DNA of 64,000 bases, taken from Methylotenera sp. (GTDB lineage Bacteria; Pseudomonadota; Gammaproteobacteria; Burkholderiales; Methylophilaceae). The stretch lies in contig JADGRO010000035.1 of NCBI GenBank assembly GCA_017880905.1, positions 1 to 64,000 of the forward strand. The letters are read 5' to 3'. Under the pieces are notes generated by a model. That model saw nothing but the letters and a program-made list of their open reading frames with translations. It had not been told where the DNA came from and did not search any database. This document shows positions 40,617 to 51,139 of the stretch, one piece after another. Every line of letters begins with the position of its first letter. Position 1 is the first letter of the stretch. Both the position numbers and the translations under genes were made by a program.

Positions 40617-41210
40617 CTAGTTTAGTTTGGTTGCGTTATCCCCTTGTTGATACAACGCAGCTTTATCTGCGCTTGGTAAGCCGTTATAAAATGCATACGA
40701 TAAAGTCACCGTATGCACATTACTGGGTAGATCTGGTTTTACATAAAACATCACTGGCATTTTTCTATTTTCGCCAGGTTTCAAAGTTTGCTGCTTGAAA
40801 CAAAAACATTCAATTTTTTTGAAGTATAATGCGGCCAGTTCTGGTGTAACACTTGGTACCGCTACGCCAAGCTCACTCTCCAACGCATTATTTTTTGCCT
40901 CATAGCTGGTTAAGGTAATTTCACCTGGGTGCACGCGCAGGCTGGTTTGCGATGGATGAAAACTCCAGCCCAAGCCTGGCATGGTATTTCCAGTAAAAAT
41001 AACCGTTACCCAACGTGATTTATCGATTTTTAGTGTCTTATCAAATGCAGTTGCACTGCTATCCGCCCGGCCATTTAAGGCAAATTTTTTGCACATCACA
41101 TCGTAAATAGGCGAGATAGCAAAGCCAAACAACAAACCAGCAAACGCTATTAAGCTTAATCTCCAAGCTAAGCGCTTATTTAAGGCAGCAATTTCTAAAA
41201 TAGGCTTCAC
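40617..41210 (-). CDS. ctaG: Cytochrome c oxidase assembly protein CtaG/Cox11
   Basis: FGFAISPIYDVMCKKFALNG; KKIECFCFKQQTLKPGENRKMPVMFYVKPDLP. Confidence 0.94.
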   Translation of the reverse strand: MKPILEIAALNKRLAWRLSLIAFAGLLFGFAISPIYDVMCKKFALNGRADSSATAFDKTLKIDKSRWVTVIFTGNTMPGLGWSFHPSQTSLRVHPGEITLTSYEAKNNALESELGVAVPSVTPELAALYFKKIECFCFKQQTLKPGENRKMPVMFYVKPDLPSNVHTVTLSYAFYNGLPSADKAALYQQGDNATKLN

Positions 41211-41222
41211 TTGCTATAGGCC

Positions 41223-41339
41223 TTACTTACCACCTGAGCCGTAGAATATCGAAACGACATACAAAATCACTGCTAGTATGCCTATAGTCCAGCCTACCAG
41301 TAGGTTTTTACGACGTTGTTTTTGTTTATCCTGTTCCAT
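41223..41339 (-). CDS. Cytochrome oxidase small assembly protein-like, 38 aa
   Basis: MEQDKQKQRRKNLLVGWTIGILAVILYVVSIFYGSGGK*; single TM; immediately upstream of cox11. Below the ORF-track cutoff. Confidence 0.75.
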   Translation of the reverse strand: MEQDKQKQRRKNLLVGWTIGILAVILYVVSIFYGSGGK

Positions 41340-41345
41340 TTTTTC

Positions 41346-41849
41346 TCATTTCAATGTTTTAAAGAACGTGCCCGTTCTCTTTTGTAGCTGCTCAGCGAGC
41401 GATTCGCGCTGCTTTCTGGTCAGGTAACGTCCCACCTCGATTTCCTTGCCGTGTGAGAGCAAACTCAAGCATAATTCCCCATTCGACAACTCGCGACGCA
41501 CTACCTTTGCCCAATATGGATTTAGTAGGTGTTGACTAACATGCTGTCCGTTGCAACGCTCTACAACAAGACTATCACCGTCTATGCTAATGCTTTCATA
41601 ATCGCTTGCATGGCTGTTGACGTGGTAAAAAGCATAGCCAAGTGCAAAAATCTCTATGCCCACAAACGGCAACACCAACCAAGCCCCCAGTAAACTAAAA
41701 CCAACACCAATACTACAGGGAATCACCGTTAATAACAAAACTACCTTGACCTTGCCGCTGGTGCTTAAGGAGCAATTGGGTTTAAACGTCACTCTGTAGC
41801 TGTTGTACGAGTCTACATCCGACGATGTCATATCTGATAGTATCATCAC
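41346..41849 (-). CDS. DUF2244-like membrane protein
   Basis: Two TMs; FKPNCSLSTSGKVKVVLLL; in cox cluster. Confidence 0.75.
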   Translation of the reverse strand: MMILSDMTSSDVDSYNSYRVTFKPNCSLSTSGKVKVVLLLTVIPCSIGVGFSLLGAWLVLPFVGIEIFALGYAFYHVNSHASDYESISIDGDSLVVERCNGQHVSQHLLNPYWAKVVRRELSNGELCLSLLSHGKEIEVGRYLTRKQRESLAEQLQKRTGTFFKTLK

Positions 41850-41912
41850 GCCTCCGTATGGGATTTATGATTGTTTTAGCGCTAAATAATTCGCAGATTT
41901 AGGTATATTACA

Positions 41913-41951
41913 CAAAAACAAACGCCGCAAGGCAAGACCTTGTGGCGTTTG
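41913..41951 (-). terminator. Rho-independent terminator after coxC
   Basis: Minus CAAACGCCACAAGG-tcttg-CCTTGCGGCGTTTG then TTTTTG. Confidence 0.85.
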
Positions 41952-41978
41952 ACAATTCTAATTAAATAATCTTAAAAC

Positions 41979-42809
41979 TTATAGCCAATACACAAATATG
42001 AACAAGAACAACCAAACCACGTCCACAAAGTGCCAGTACCAAGCTACTGCTTCAAAACCAAAGTGGTTATGAGAATCAAAATGTCCTTTTAACACGCGGA
42101 TCAAAATGACAGTCAACATAATTGCCCCCAAGGTTACATGCAAGCCGTGGAAGCCGGTCAGCATATAGAAGGTAGCGCCATAGATTCCAGTTTTAATGGT
42201 GAAACCGGCTTCAGCATATTCATGCGCTTGTAGAAACAGAAAGGTTGCTCCTAATGCGATAGTTAAAATCAGACCCATAGCGAGCTGCTTGCGGTTGTTC
42301 TTCATCAAGCCCCAGTGAGCCCACGTCAAGGTTGCGCCTGAACTCAGCAAGATTAAGGTATTGATGGCGGGAATACCCCAAGCCGCCATAGGAGTAAACG
42401 CCTCTTTAGCAGCTGGGCCAGCAGAAGGCCAAGAAGCTACAAAACCCGGCCATAGCAGCTGGGCATCAGCTAACCAATGCAATGAAACATTACGAGCATA
42501 AAACAGAGCGCCAAAAAAACCAAAGAAGAACATGACTTCTGAGAAAATGAACCAGCCCATGCCCCAGCGAAAGGATTTATCAACCTGCTTGTTATAAACT
42601 TTACTAATGCTTTCCCCAATCACTTCACTAAACCAACCAAACAACAGGTAGGCAAAAATCACCCCACCAGCCACCATTAGAAGCTTGCCTGGCGCAATAT
42701 TGTTTAAGGCCATAGCGAAGCCACCAGCTAATAAAAATAATGCCGTTGCTGCAATAGCTGGCCAGAAAGAAGGACCTGGCAGGTAATAATTTTTTGTATT
42801 CTGACTCAT
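41979..42809 (-). CDS. ctaE: Cytochrome c oxidase subunit III
   Basis: FFGFFGALFYARN; GFHGLHVTLGAIML; AVAWYWHFVDVVWLFLFIFVYW. Confidence 0.96.
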   Translation of the reverse strand: MSQNTKNYYLPGPSFWPAIAATALFLLAGGFAMALNNIAPGKLLMVAGGVIFAYLLFGWFSEVIGESISKVYNKQVDKSFRWGMGWFIFSEVMFFFGFFGALFYARNVSLHWLADAQLLWPGFVASWPSAGPAAKEAFTPMAAWGIPAINTLILLSSGATLTWAHWGLMKNNRKQLAMGLILTIALGATFLFLQAHEYAEAGFTIKTGIYGATFYMLTGFHGLHVTLGAIMLTVILIRVLKGHFDSHNHFGFEAVAWYWHFVDVVWLFLFIFVYWL

Positions 42810-42840
42810 GTTTGCTCCTAATTAAATTTCTTTGTCTAGG

Positions 42841-44433
42841 TTACTTTAGAACTGGTGGCGTTTCAAAGGTGTGGAAAGGTGCAGGTGACGGCACAGTCCA
42901 CTCTAAACCGTGTGCGCCTTCCCATACCTGATTAGTTGCTTTAGCTCCGCCGCGAATACATTTGATTACCACATACAAGAACAACAATTGACTCAAGCCA
43001 AGAGCGAATGCGCCAAGTGAAGAAATCATATTGAACTCGGCAAATTGTTGTGCGTAATCCGGAATGCGGCGTGGCATGCCTGCTAAACCCGTAAAGTGCA
43101 TTGGGAAGAAGGTAACGTTAAAAGCTATGGTTGTCAGCCAGAAATGCACCTTACCCAGTTTTTCGTCGTACATGTGGCCTGTCCATTTGGGAATCCAGTA
43201 GTAAATACCGCCCATAATCGCCATAGCCGCGCCTGAAAACAGTACATAATGGAAGTGTGCAACAACGTAATAGGTATCTTGCAGTTGAATGTCTACTGGC
43301 AGAATCGAACATACCAAGCCGCTAAAGCCGCCAATAGTGAACAAGAACACCACCGCCACCGCAAATAACATCGGCGTTTCAAAGGTCATCGAGCCCTTCC
43401 ACATAGTGGCTAACCAGTTAAACACTTTTACGCCCGTAGGTATCGAAATCAACATCGTGCTGTACATAAAGAACAGTTGTCCCGCTACCGGCATACCCGT
43501 AGTAAACATATGGTGCGCCCACACAACAAAGGACAACACTGCAATCGCGGTAGTCGCGTACACCATTGAGGCATAACCAAACAGCGGTTTACGTGCGAAG
43601 GTAGGAATAATGGTAGAAAGAATGCCAAAGGCTGGCAAAATCATAATGTAAACTTCTGGATGCCCAAAGAACCAGAATACGTGTTGGAACAGCACAGGAT
43701 CCCCACCGCCAGCCGCATTGAAGAAGTGTGTGCCAAAGTGACGATCGGTAAGCAGCATGGTCACAGCGCCTGCCAATACTGGCATCGCTGCAATCAGCAA
43801 ATATGCCGTGATTAACCATGTCCAAACGAACATCGGCATTTTCATTAAGGTCATGCCTGGCGCGCGCATATTGAAAATAGTCGTGATAATGTTGATAGAA
43901 CCGACAATAGATGATATGCCCAGAATATGCACCGCGAAGATGGTCATATCCACCGACATACCACCTTGCACTGAAAGTGGTGGATACAACGTCCAACCAC
44001 CTGCGACCGCACCGCCAGGCACAAAAAACGAAGTCAGTAACAAGAAGGCTGCAGGAATCAATAACCAGAAACTCATGTTATTCAACCTTGGGAAGGCCAT
44101 ATCTGGCGCCCCTATCATCAGCGGCACTTGCCAGTTAGCAAGCCCCACAAAAGCCGGCATAATCGCGCCAAAAATCATAATTAAACCATGCAGCGTAGTG
44201 AGTTGATTAAAGAATTCCGGTTGAAAAAACTGTAACCCAGGTTGAAACAGTTCAGCACGAATCAACATCGCCAAACCGCCAGCGAACAAGAACATGGTGA
44301 AGCTGAACCAGAGGTACATGGTGCCAATATCTTTGTGGTTGGTAGATTTTACCCAACGCATAAGTCCAGTAGGATGGCCATGACTATCGTGCGCATGGTC
44401 GTCGTGATGTGTTGCGGTTGTGGTACTCATCAA
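42841..44433 (-). CDS. ctaD: Cytochrome c oxidase subunit I
   Basis: FWFFGHPEVYIMILPAFG; WAHHMFTTGM; VVAHFHYVLFSGA. Confidence 0.98.
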   Translation of the reverse strand: MMSTTTATHHDDHAHDSHGHPTGLMRWVKSTNHKDIGTMYLWFSFTMFLFAGGLAMLIRAELFQPGLQFFQPEFFNQLTTLHGLIMIFGAIMPAFVGLANWQVPLMIGAPDMAFPRLNNMSFWLLIPAAFLLLTSFFVPGGAVAGGWTLYPPLSVQGGMSVDMTIFAVHILGISSIVGSINIITTIFNMRAPGMTLMKMPMFVWTWLITAYLLIAAMPVLAGAVTMLLTDRHFGTHFFNAAGGGDPVLFQHVFWFFGHPEVYIMILPAFGILSTIIPTFARKPLFGYASMVYATTAIAVLSFVVWAHHMFTTGMPVAGQLFFMYSTMLISIPTGVKVFNWLATMWKGSMTFETPMLFAVAVVFLFTIGGFSGLVCSILPVDIQLQDTYYVVAHFHYVLFSGAAMAIMGGIYYWIPKWTGHMYDEKLGKVHFWLTTIAFNVTFFPMHFTGLAGMPRRIPDYAQQFAEFNMISSLGAFALGLSQLLFLYVVIKCIRGGAKATNQVWEGAHGLEWTVPSPAPFHTFETPPVLK

Positions 44434-44482
44434 ATTCTCCTTAAAACTACAGCTAATTGTCTAATTTTCAAATCTTAAAGTA

Positions 44483-45622
44483 TTAACGTGCTGCCTTTAC
44501 CTGAGCTGGTTGCAATACATCGCCAACAGAGTTGCCAAGTGCATTTCGCTCGTAAGTAATTACAGAGGCAATTTCCACATCATTCAACAAGGCCTTCCAT
44601 GATGGCATCACTCGCACACCATTTAATACACGATCTAGATGACCATCTTTTAGGTATTTGCCATCAGCACCAAAAATTGGAGCATTGGCTATTTTACTGC
44701 CTGTCAACGCTGGGAATGCTGGCGGTAAACCAGCACCACTTGCCTGGTGGCAAACTGCACAGTTTTTCTCATAAACAGCTTTACCATTGGCAACCAAATC
44801 ATCTTTGGTCCACTCTTTATCTCCACTTGCTGCCGCAGCTGCAACAGCCGCTTTCTTGGAGTCTATCCACGCGTTATATTTATCTTCTGTCACTGCTTCT
44901 ATCACAATAGGCATAAACCCGTGGTTCTTACCGCACAACTCAGAACATTGCCCACGATAGGTACCTGGTTGATCCACTCTAAACCATGTTTCTTTAATAA
45001 AGCCTGGAATAGCATCTTGCTTAACGCCAAATGAAGGCACTGACCATGAGTGAATTACATCGTCAGCTGTTAACACCACTCTCACTTTTTTGCCGACTGG
45101 TACTACCATAGGGTTATCAACCTCCAACAGGTAATTCTCGCCTTTTTCTGCCTTATTGTTGATTTGATCTTGGGTAGTAGCTAGATTGCTGATGAAGCGC
45201 ACGTCCTTGCCTAAATATTCATACTCCCACTTCCACTGATGCCCGGTCACTTTCACTGTCATGTCAGCTTCTGTAGTGTCTTTCATGGCAAGGATAGTTT
45301 TAGTTGCTGGTATGGCCATAACAAGTAAAATCAGTGCTGGGATAATAGTCCAAACAATTTCAAGCGTGTGATGTTCATGGAACTGAGCTGCCTGATGGCC
45401 TACTGATTTACGGTGTTTGTAAAGGGAATAAAACATCACCCCGAACACCACCACAAAAATCGCCAAACATACGTACACAATCAGCATGTGCAGGTCGTAA
45501 ATTTGTCTAGCAATTTCGGTCACTGGTGCTCTTAAATTAAGCTGGTAAGCTGCTTGTGCCGTGCTAACAATTGATGACAAACCTGTACCGAGAAAGAAAA
45601 TAGCTTTCTTATTCATAACCAA
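44483..45622 (-). CDS. ctaC: Cytochrome c oxidase subunit II with fused cytochrome c domain
   Basis: CuA site CSELCGKNHGFM; C-terminal KNCAVCHQASGAGLPPAFPAL. Confidence 0.96.
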   Translation of the reverse strand: MVMNKKAIFFLGTGLSSIVSTAQAAYQLNLRAPVTEIARQIYDLHMLIVYVCLAIFVVVFGVMFYSLYKHRKSVGHQAAQFHEHHTLEIVWTIIPALILLVMAIPATKTILAMKDTTEADMTVKVTGHQWKWEYEYLGKDVRFISNLATTQDQINNKAEKGENYLLEVDNPMVVPVGKKVRVVLTADDVIHSWSVPSFGVKQDAIPGFIKETWFRVDQPGTYRGQCSELCGKNHGFMPIVIEAVTEDKYNAWIDSKKAAVAAAAASGDKEWTKDDLVANGKAVYEKNCAVCHQASGAGLPPAFPALTGSKIANAPIFGADGKYLKDGHLDRVLNGVRVMPSWKALLNDVEIASVITYERNALGNSVGDVLQPAQVKAAR

Positions 45623-45839
45623 ATCTACCTTAAAATATGAGTAATTTAATAATTAGATAGCAATTAGTGCTTAAAATAAATCTTGTCACGCACTTTATTA
45701 TAGCCACTCTTTTATAACATGCACTTTTTTAATGCAATTCAAAAACAATGAGAAAGTAGCACAAAAAATAATTTGCCTCAAGCAAAAAGTTACATATTTG
45801 TAACAATTTTTTTAAACTTCTGCTACATACACTTTGGCA

Positions 45840-45926
45840 TGGTGCCGGGAGGGGGAATCGAACCCCCACGTTGTCGCCAACGCGGGATTTTGAGTCCCGT
45901 GCGTCTACCAATTCCGCCATCCCGGC
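45840..45926 (-). tRNA. tRNA-Leu(CAA)
   Basis: Minus GCCGGGATGGCGGAATTGGTAGACGCACGGGACTCAAAATCCCGCGTTGGCGACAACGTGGGGGTTCGATTCCCCCTCCCGGCACCA; long variable arm; loop CTCAAAA. Confidence 0.95.
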
Positions 45927-45971
45927 TTGAGGTATAATTACAACCCCGCCATTATAGCAATGTTTTTCGCG

Positions 45972-47000
45972 ATGCGAACCCAAGATTTTGACTTTTATTT
46001 GCCCGATAACCTCATCGCACAGCATCCTGTAAGCCAGCGTAGCGCCAGTAGATTACTGCATCTAGATGGAAAAACAGGGCAATTGAACGATCGGCAATTT
46101 ATGGAATTACCAAGCTTTTTGACCGCTGGAGATTTACTGGTTTTTAACGATACGCGTGTCATTAAGGCACGCCTATTTGGACACAAAAATACGGGCGGAG
46201 CCATCGAGTTATTGGTTGAGCGCGTATTAGATGCGCACCATGTGCTGGCGCATATTCGCGCCTCGCGTGCACCTAAAATAGGCTCCAAGTTCAAATTAGC
46301 CAACGCTTTTGAAGCAGAAGTGATTAGCCGCAATGACGATTTATTTCATGTGAAATTTTTGAACGGCACTCCAGTGCTAGATTTGTTAGAACGATATGGT
46401 GCCTTGCCATTGCCACCTTATATTACACATGCAGCAGAAGCGGATGACGAAGAACGCTACCAAACCATTTATGCCAAACACGCAGGCGCAGTAGCCGCGC
46501 CCACTGCGGGTTTACATTTTGATGAACTAATGTTGAACAAATTAAATGATAAAAGCATTAATATCGCTTACGTGACTTTGCATGTTGGTGCGGGCACGTT
46601 TCAACCTGTACGGGCTGACAACATAGAAGACCACAAAATGCACAACGAGATTTATCACATTTCGGCCGAAACAGTTGCGATGATTGCAGAAACCAAAATT
46701 AAAGGTGGCAATATTGTTGCTGTCGGCACTACCAGCTTGCGTGCTTTAGAAAGCGCCGCTCAAAACGGCGAACTTATGCATGGACATAGCGAAACCAATA
46801 TTTTCATTACCCCGGGTTTCAGCTTTAAAATAGTCGATAAACTTATAACCAATTTTCATTTACCCAAAAGTACGCTACTCATGTTAGTGTCTGCTTTCGC
46901 GGGGTTTGGGCACGTTAAAAATGCTTATGAACATGCGGTTAAGCAGCAATATAGATTCTTTAGTTATGGCGATGCCATGCTGATAAACAAGGCGGATTGA
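45972..47000 (+). CDS. queA: S-adenosylmethionine:tRNA ribosyltransferase-isomerase
   Basis: [58 protein letters not shown]. Confidence 0.97.
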   Translation: MRTQDFDFYLPDNLIAQHPVSQRSASRLLHLDGKTGQLNDRQFMELPSFLTAGDLLVFNDTRVIKARLFGHKNTGGAIELLVERVLDAHHVLAHIRASRAPKIGSKFKLANAFEAEVISRNDDLFHVKFLNGTPVLDLLERYGALPLPPYITHAAEADDEERYQTIYAKHAGAVAAPTAGLHFDELMLNKLNDKSINIAYVTLHVGAGTFQPVRADNIEDHKMHNEIYHISAETVAMIAETKIKGGNIVAVGTTSLRALESAAQNGELMHGHSETNIFITPGFSFKIVDKLITNFHLPKSTLLMLVSAFAGFGHVKNAYEHAVKQQYRFFSYGDAMLINKAD

Positions 47001-47039
47001 CGAACTCACTTTGAACTTCATGCGTAAATCTAAACACTA

Positions 47040-47055
47040 ATGTAATTGTTTACAT
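47040..47055. promoter_or_regulatory. Inverted repeat upstream of the secreted propeller-like gene
   Basis: ATGTAA-TTGT-TTACAT. Confidence 0.4.
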
Positions 47056-47083
47056 ATAAAAAAACCAGGAAGCATTTTGACAT

Positions 47084-47962
47084 ATGAAATTATCCAGGCA
47101 ATTGATCATCAACACATTCATTATCTCTGCATTTAGCAGTATGCCCCTGCAGGCACAAGTGCTATCAGAAGCCGAGCTAAGTATTAAAATTCCACTCGCA
47201 AAAAAATCCACAACGCGCCCCATGACGGTGGCTTATGTACCTAACTTAAAGCGTTATTACATTGCAGATGGCGGCTTAGCGCCAATGGGATCGGAGTCTG
47301 AAGCGCCTACTTCTAAATCGCAAATTCATGCTTACGACGACACAGGCAAATACATCAACTCGGCCCAGCCAGGTTATGACAATCGCTCCATTTATTACAA
47401 CCCAAACACTGGCAAATTAGAGACAATTACCTACAACATTTCTAGCGATGTCGGCTTCTCGCCCAACACCGGCATTTATTCGATTGATTTAAGCGAGACG
47501 GGTGAAGTTAAAGATAGCTCAATTGAAATTATGCAATTTAACCCGGCGTTTGGTTTTGCCAACACAATGCCCTCTTACGATGCCGCCAACAAACGCTATT
47601 TTGCTAAACAAGGAAGAAGCGGCAAAGTGTTTATTGTTGACCCAAAACTCCATGAAAAAGTAGGTGAAATAACGCTCGATCTAGCAAAAGCCGGTGTGGC
47701 GCACGATGACATTAGCGACTGTTTTGCCGCCTACACTGGCGTTAAAGGTGAGGAGTTGTTATTGCTGGATGTTGACCACAAAGCCGCTCTGGTATTTGAT
47801 TTGGCTGGCAATTTTGTTGCCAAAAGTGAATTACCAAAAGATTTAAAACTACACGCACAAAATCATTTTAACGGCTTGGGCTATGCCAATGATATGTTGT
47901 TTGTGTACCATGAAGGTGAAGGCGAGTTTGGCACATATTATGGTTTTAAAATAATAAAATAA
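47084..47962 (+). CDS. Secreted beta-propeller-like hypothetical protein
   Basis: Signal peptide ending LQAQ; repeated YYIADGG, IHAYDDTGKYI, VFDLAGNF blade-like segments. Confidence 0.6.
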   Translation: MKLSRQLIINTFIISAFSSMPLQAQVLSEAELSIKIPLAKKSTTRPMTVAYVPNLKRYYIADGGLAPMGSESEAPTSKSQIHAYDDTGKYINSAQPGYDNRSIYYNPNTGKLETITYNISSDVGFSPNTGIYSIDLSETGEVKDSSIEIMQFNPAFGFANTMPSYDAANKRYFAKQGRSGKVFIVDPKLHEKVGEITLDLAKAGVAHDDISDCFAAYTGVKGEELLLLDVDHKAALVFDLAGNFVAKSELPKDLKLHAQNHFNGLGYANDMLFVYHEGEGEFGTYYGFKIIK

Positions 47963-47975
47963 TCAGCAGCGAAAA

Positions 47976-48012
47976 TAAAAAAACCGCATTCTTACATGCG
48001 GTTTTTTTATTT
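47976..48012. terminator. Bidirectional terminator between convergent genes
   Basis: AAAAAAACCGCAT-tcttac-ATGCGGTTTTTTT. Confidence 0.85.
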
Positions 48013-48034
48013 TAAACAGTTTAAATTAAACTAT

Positions 48035-48538
48035 TTATTTACTTATCATGCCTGCTAATTTACCTGAAAGCATGCCAAACACTGCGCCTAGCACTACAGA
48101 TAATGCCACTAGTAACACTGGATTTGTCATGTTCATTGCTGTAGAGCTGCCTGCGCCAGTTGTTTGCAATGCGTAACCTGCTGTTGCAGCGTAGCCATAT
48201 ACATTTGCTGGCACTGCTGAAAGCAAGTTGCAACCTGCCACAATCACTAACAAGAACACAGTAGCTGCAATGTAAACGGCTGGGCCTGCTGCACCTGCCA
48301 AGCCTAATGGATTATGGCCTACCAAAGCCAGCGCAACGCCTGCAATTACTGCACCGTAAATCATCCCTGCGATAGTCTTTTGTAATGCGGCAGTATCTGC
48401 ACCCAAAGCAAAGTAGCAACCCCAAGCAATAAAACCTGCCCAAACTAATACGTAACCAGCTAATGGGCCTAAAGCCAAAAATGCCCAAACGCCACCTAAA
48501 ACTGCAATACTTACTGCCAATCCTGTTAACTTCGACAT
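48035..48538 (-). CDS. DUF1097-like multi-TM protein
   Basis: Hydrophobic Ala/Gly-rich, 5-6 TMs; GGVWAFLALGPLAGYVLVWAGFIAWGCYFALG. Confidence 0.65.
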   Translation of the reverse strand: MSKLTGLAVSIAVLGGVWAFLALGPLAGYVLVWAGFIAWGCYFALGADTAALQKTIAGMIYGAVIAGVALALVGHNPLGLAGAAGPAVYIAATVFLLVIVAGCNLLSAVPANVYGYAATAGYALQTTGAGSSTAMNMTNPVLLVALSVVLGAVFGMLSGKLAGMISK

Positions 48539-48760
48539 ACTTTTCTCCCCAAATTAAAGGTAAAACTCTTGTAAAAATAATGTATTGAGAATTACAGCCA
48601 GTAACTTTAGTTTGGCAGCGCTACGATGAATCAGTGAGCAACACCAACTTCAATCAGCTAGACTTAGCGCAGTCTAGACTTATTTTGATTAATTTGACAA
48701 GTGTTTTTTTGCAGAATTTAGAAAGTTTTTTTATTTATCTATATTGAAATTGGGTTAGAT

Positions 48761-49369
48761 TTAGCTGATTTTTGTGTGGTATTCCCAATTTCTACGCCAT
48801 GCACCCACCACTAAATTGGGGTATTGCGGTTGGCCTAAACTGCCATTATAACGGCCTAGTGCGCGGTATAAATCGCCATGCTCCATATCCAAATAATGGC
48901 GCAAAATCGTACAGCCATAGCGCAAATTAAGTCGTAAATGAAATAAATTGTGTTCTGGGTTACCGATACTTCTTACCCAAAATGGCATCACTTGCATATA
49001 ACCGCGTGCGCCGACGGTAGAAACTGCGTATTTTTTAAACCCGCTTTCGACCTGAATTAAGCCGAGAACCAACTGTGGATCCAGCCCTGCACGCGTCGCT
49101 TCATAATGCACAGATCTTAAAAAATCTTCACGGTAAACTGGGTCGGGTAAACGCTTTTCTAAGCGCTGGGACATCTCATCAAGCCAAGCCCGACCTTCCG
49201 TTTGACTAGCAAACATCAATTTTGGCACAGCCAAATCACTGATCGATTTTTGCATCATCGACTTAACGCTATTTGAAAGTGGCTCTTCAATTTGATTACC
49301 GGCATGACATATAGATGCCGCACCAATCAAAAATAGCAGATAAAGTTTTTGTATAATATGTTTAATCAT
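48761..49369 (-). CDS. Lytic transglycosylase (SLT domain)
   Basis: [55 protein letters not shown]. Confidence 0.92.
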   Translation of the reverse strand: MIKHIIQKLYLLFLIGAASICHAGNQIEEPLSNSVKSMMQKSISDLAVPKLMFASQTEGRAWLDEMSQRLEKRLPDPVYREDFLRSVHYEATRAGLDPQLVLGLIQVESGFKKYAVSTVGARGYMQVMPFWVRSIGNPEHNLFHLRLNLRYGCTILRHYLDMEHGDLYRALGRYNGSLGQPQYPNLVVGAWRRNWEYHTKIS

Positions 49370-51074
49370 TCATCGCAGACTTAATAAAATTTATTATGTC
49401 TATTACAAGCAAATTCTGTGCCGCAGATGCACTCCTCGCTTTATATTCCACTTTACCTTCTGCAAGCCCACGCTCGCCCAGCACAATTCGATGCGGAATT
49501 CCCATTAAATCGCTCTCGGCAAACATCACGCCAGGCCGCTCTCCGCGGTCATCCAGCAATACGTCTATGCTGGCTTTTTTAAAATCTTCATAAAGCTGAT
49601 TCGCAGTATTTTTCACTAATTCACTTTTATCCATGCCAATCGAGCAAATCACCACCTCAAACGGCGCCATGCTGAGTGGGAAAATAATGCCTTTTTCGTC
49701 ACTTCCTTGCTCAATCGCGGCACCTACAATGCGCGAAACGCCGATACCATAGCAACCCATTTCCATCACCTGTGATTGACCACTTTCATCCAAAAACGTT
49801 GCATTCATGGCTTTAGCATATTTAGTCCGAAGTTGAAAAATATGCCCAACCTCAATGCCGCGGCACAAACTGAGTTTTCCTTTGCCATCTGGGCTGGCAT
49901 CGCCTTCCACCACATTGCGAATATCAGCAACTAAACTTGGTTCAGGCAAATCACGACCAAAATTGACATTGCTCAAATGGTATTTTGGTTTATTCGCACC
50001 ACACACAAAATCACTCATTTGCGTGACAGCTCTATCGGCAATTACCGTCACACTTTTACTCAAGCCGACTGGGCCAATAAAACCTGGCGGGCAATTCAAG
50101 TTAGCGCGAATTTCTTCTTCAGTTGCAAATCTAAACTCGCTCAAGCCAGCTAATTTGCCCACTTTCACTTCGTTCAAATTGTGGTCACCGCGCAGCAAAG
50201 CTAAGTAAAACTCGTCTTTTGCTATCAATGCAATCGCTTTCACCGTGTGCTCTATACTTATTCCCAGCAGCTTTGCCACATCTTCACAAACGGTCTGTTT
50301 TGGCGTTTCAACTTCACGCATGGCATTGCTGGAAGGCGCTCTAGTGCTGGTTGGTGGCAATGCCTCTGCAAGCTCCACATTAGCCGCATAATCTGAATTT
50401 TCGCAATACGCCAACGCGTCTTCACCGCTATCCGTCAGCACATGAAATTCTTGCGAACCGTCGCCGCCTATAGCACCACTATCGGCTTTTACTGCACGAA
50501 ACTTTAAACCAAGCCGCGTAAAAATATTACTGTAAGTTTGATACATTTGGGCATAAGTTTTTTGCAGTGATTCAAAATTGGTGTGGAAAGAATAAGCATC
50601 TTTCATCATAAATTCGCGCGCGCGCATCACGCCAAACCGCGGACGAATTTCGTCACGAAATTTGGTTTGAATTTGATAAAAATTAAGTGGTAATTGCCTG
50701 TAGCTATTGATTTCGCGACGCACAATGTCGGTAATTACTTCCTCATGCGTGGGGCCAAAACAATAATCACGTTCATGCCTATCTTTAATTTTAAGCATTT
50801 GCGGCCCAAACACCGCCCAGCGGCCGGTTTCATCCCACAACTCTTTAGGTTGCACAGCGGGCATCAATAATTCCAATGCGCCAGCCTTGTTCATTTCATC
50901 GCGGATAATATTTTCGACTTTGCGTAGAACTCTTAATCCGAGCGGCATCCAGCTATAAAGCCCATTGCCAAGCTTTTTAATCAAACCAGCGCGCACCATG
51001 AGTTTGTGCGAAATCAGTTCGGCATCGGTGGGAGCTTCTTTTTGGGTGGCAATAAAAAATTGGGAGGCGCGCAT
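49362..51074 (-). CDS. proS: Prolyl-tRNA synthetase
   Basis: [61 protein letters not shown]; insertion editing domain. Confidence 0.98.
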   Translation of the reverse strand: MRASQFFIATQKEAPTDAELISHKLMVRAGLIKKLGNGLYSWMPLGLRVLRKVENIIRDEMNKAGALELLMPAVQPKELWDETGRWAVFGPQMLKIKDRHERDYCFGPTHEEVITDIVRREINSYRQLPLNFYQIQTKFRDEIRPRFGVMRAREFMMKDAYSFHTNFESLQKTYAQMYQTYSNIFTRLGLKFRAVKADSGAIGGDGSQEFHVLTDSGEDALAYCENSDYAANVELAEALPPTSTRAPSSNAMREVETPKQTVCEDVAKLLGISIEHTVKAIALIAKDEFYLALLRGDHNLNEVKVGKLAGLSEFRFATEEEIRANLNCPPGFIGPVGLSKSVTVIADRAVTQMSDFVCGANKPKYHLSNVNFGRDLPEPSLVADIRNVVEGDASPDGKGKLSLCRGIEVGHIFQLRTKYAKAMNATFLDESGQSQVMEMGCYGIGVSRIVGAAIEQGSDEKGIIFPLSMAPFEVVICSIGMDKSELVKNTANQLYEDFKKASIDVLLDDRGERPGVMFAESDLMGIPHRIVLGERGLAEGKVEYKARSASAAQNLLVIDIINFIKSAMND

Positions 51075-51139
51075 GTTGGTGACAATTATTAACGAAAAGC
51101 GAATTTTATAGGGAAACCCACGCTAAGTCAGCAATTGCC

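Noticed and set aside
41875-41886. TTTAGCGCTAAA palindrome upstream of DUF2244
   Set aside because: 12-nt palindromes are expected by chance in a window of this size and nothing else supports it.
43589-44206. ORFs overlapping cytochrome oxidase subunit I in other frames
   Set aside because: Out-of-frame or antisense readings of the ctaD gene.
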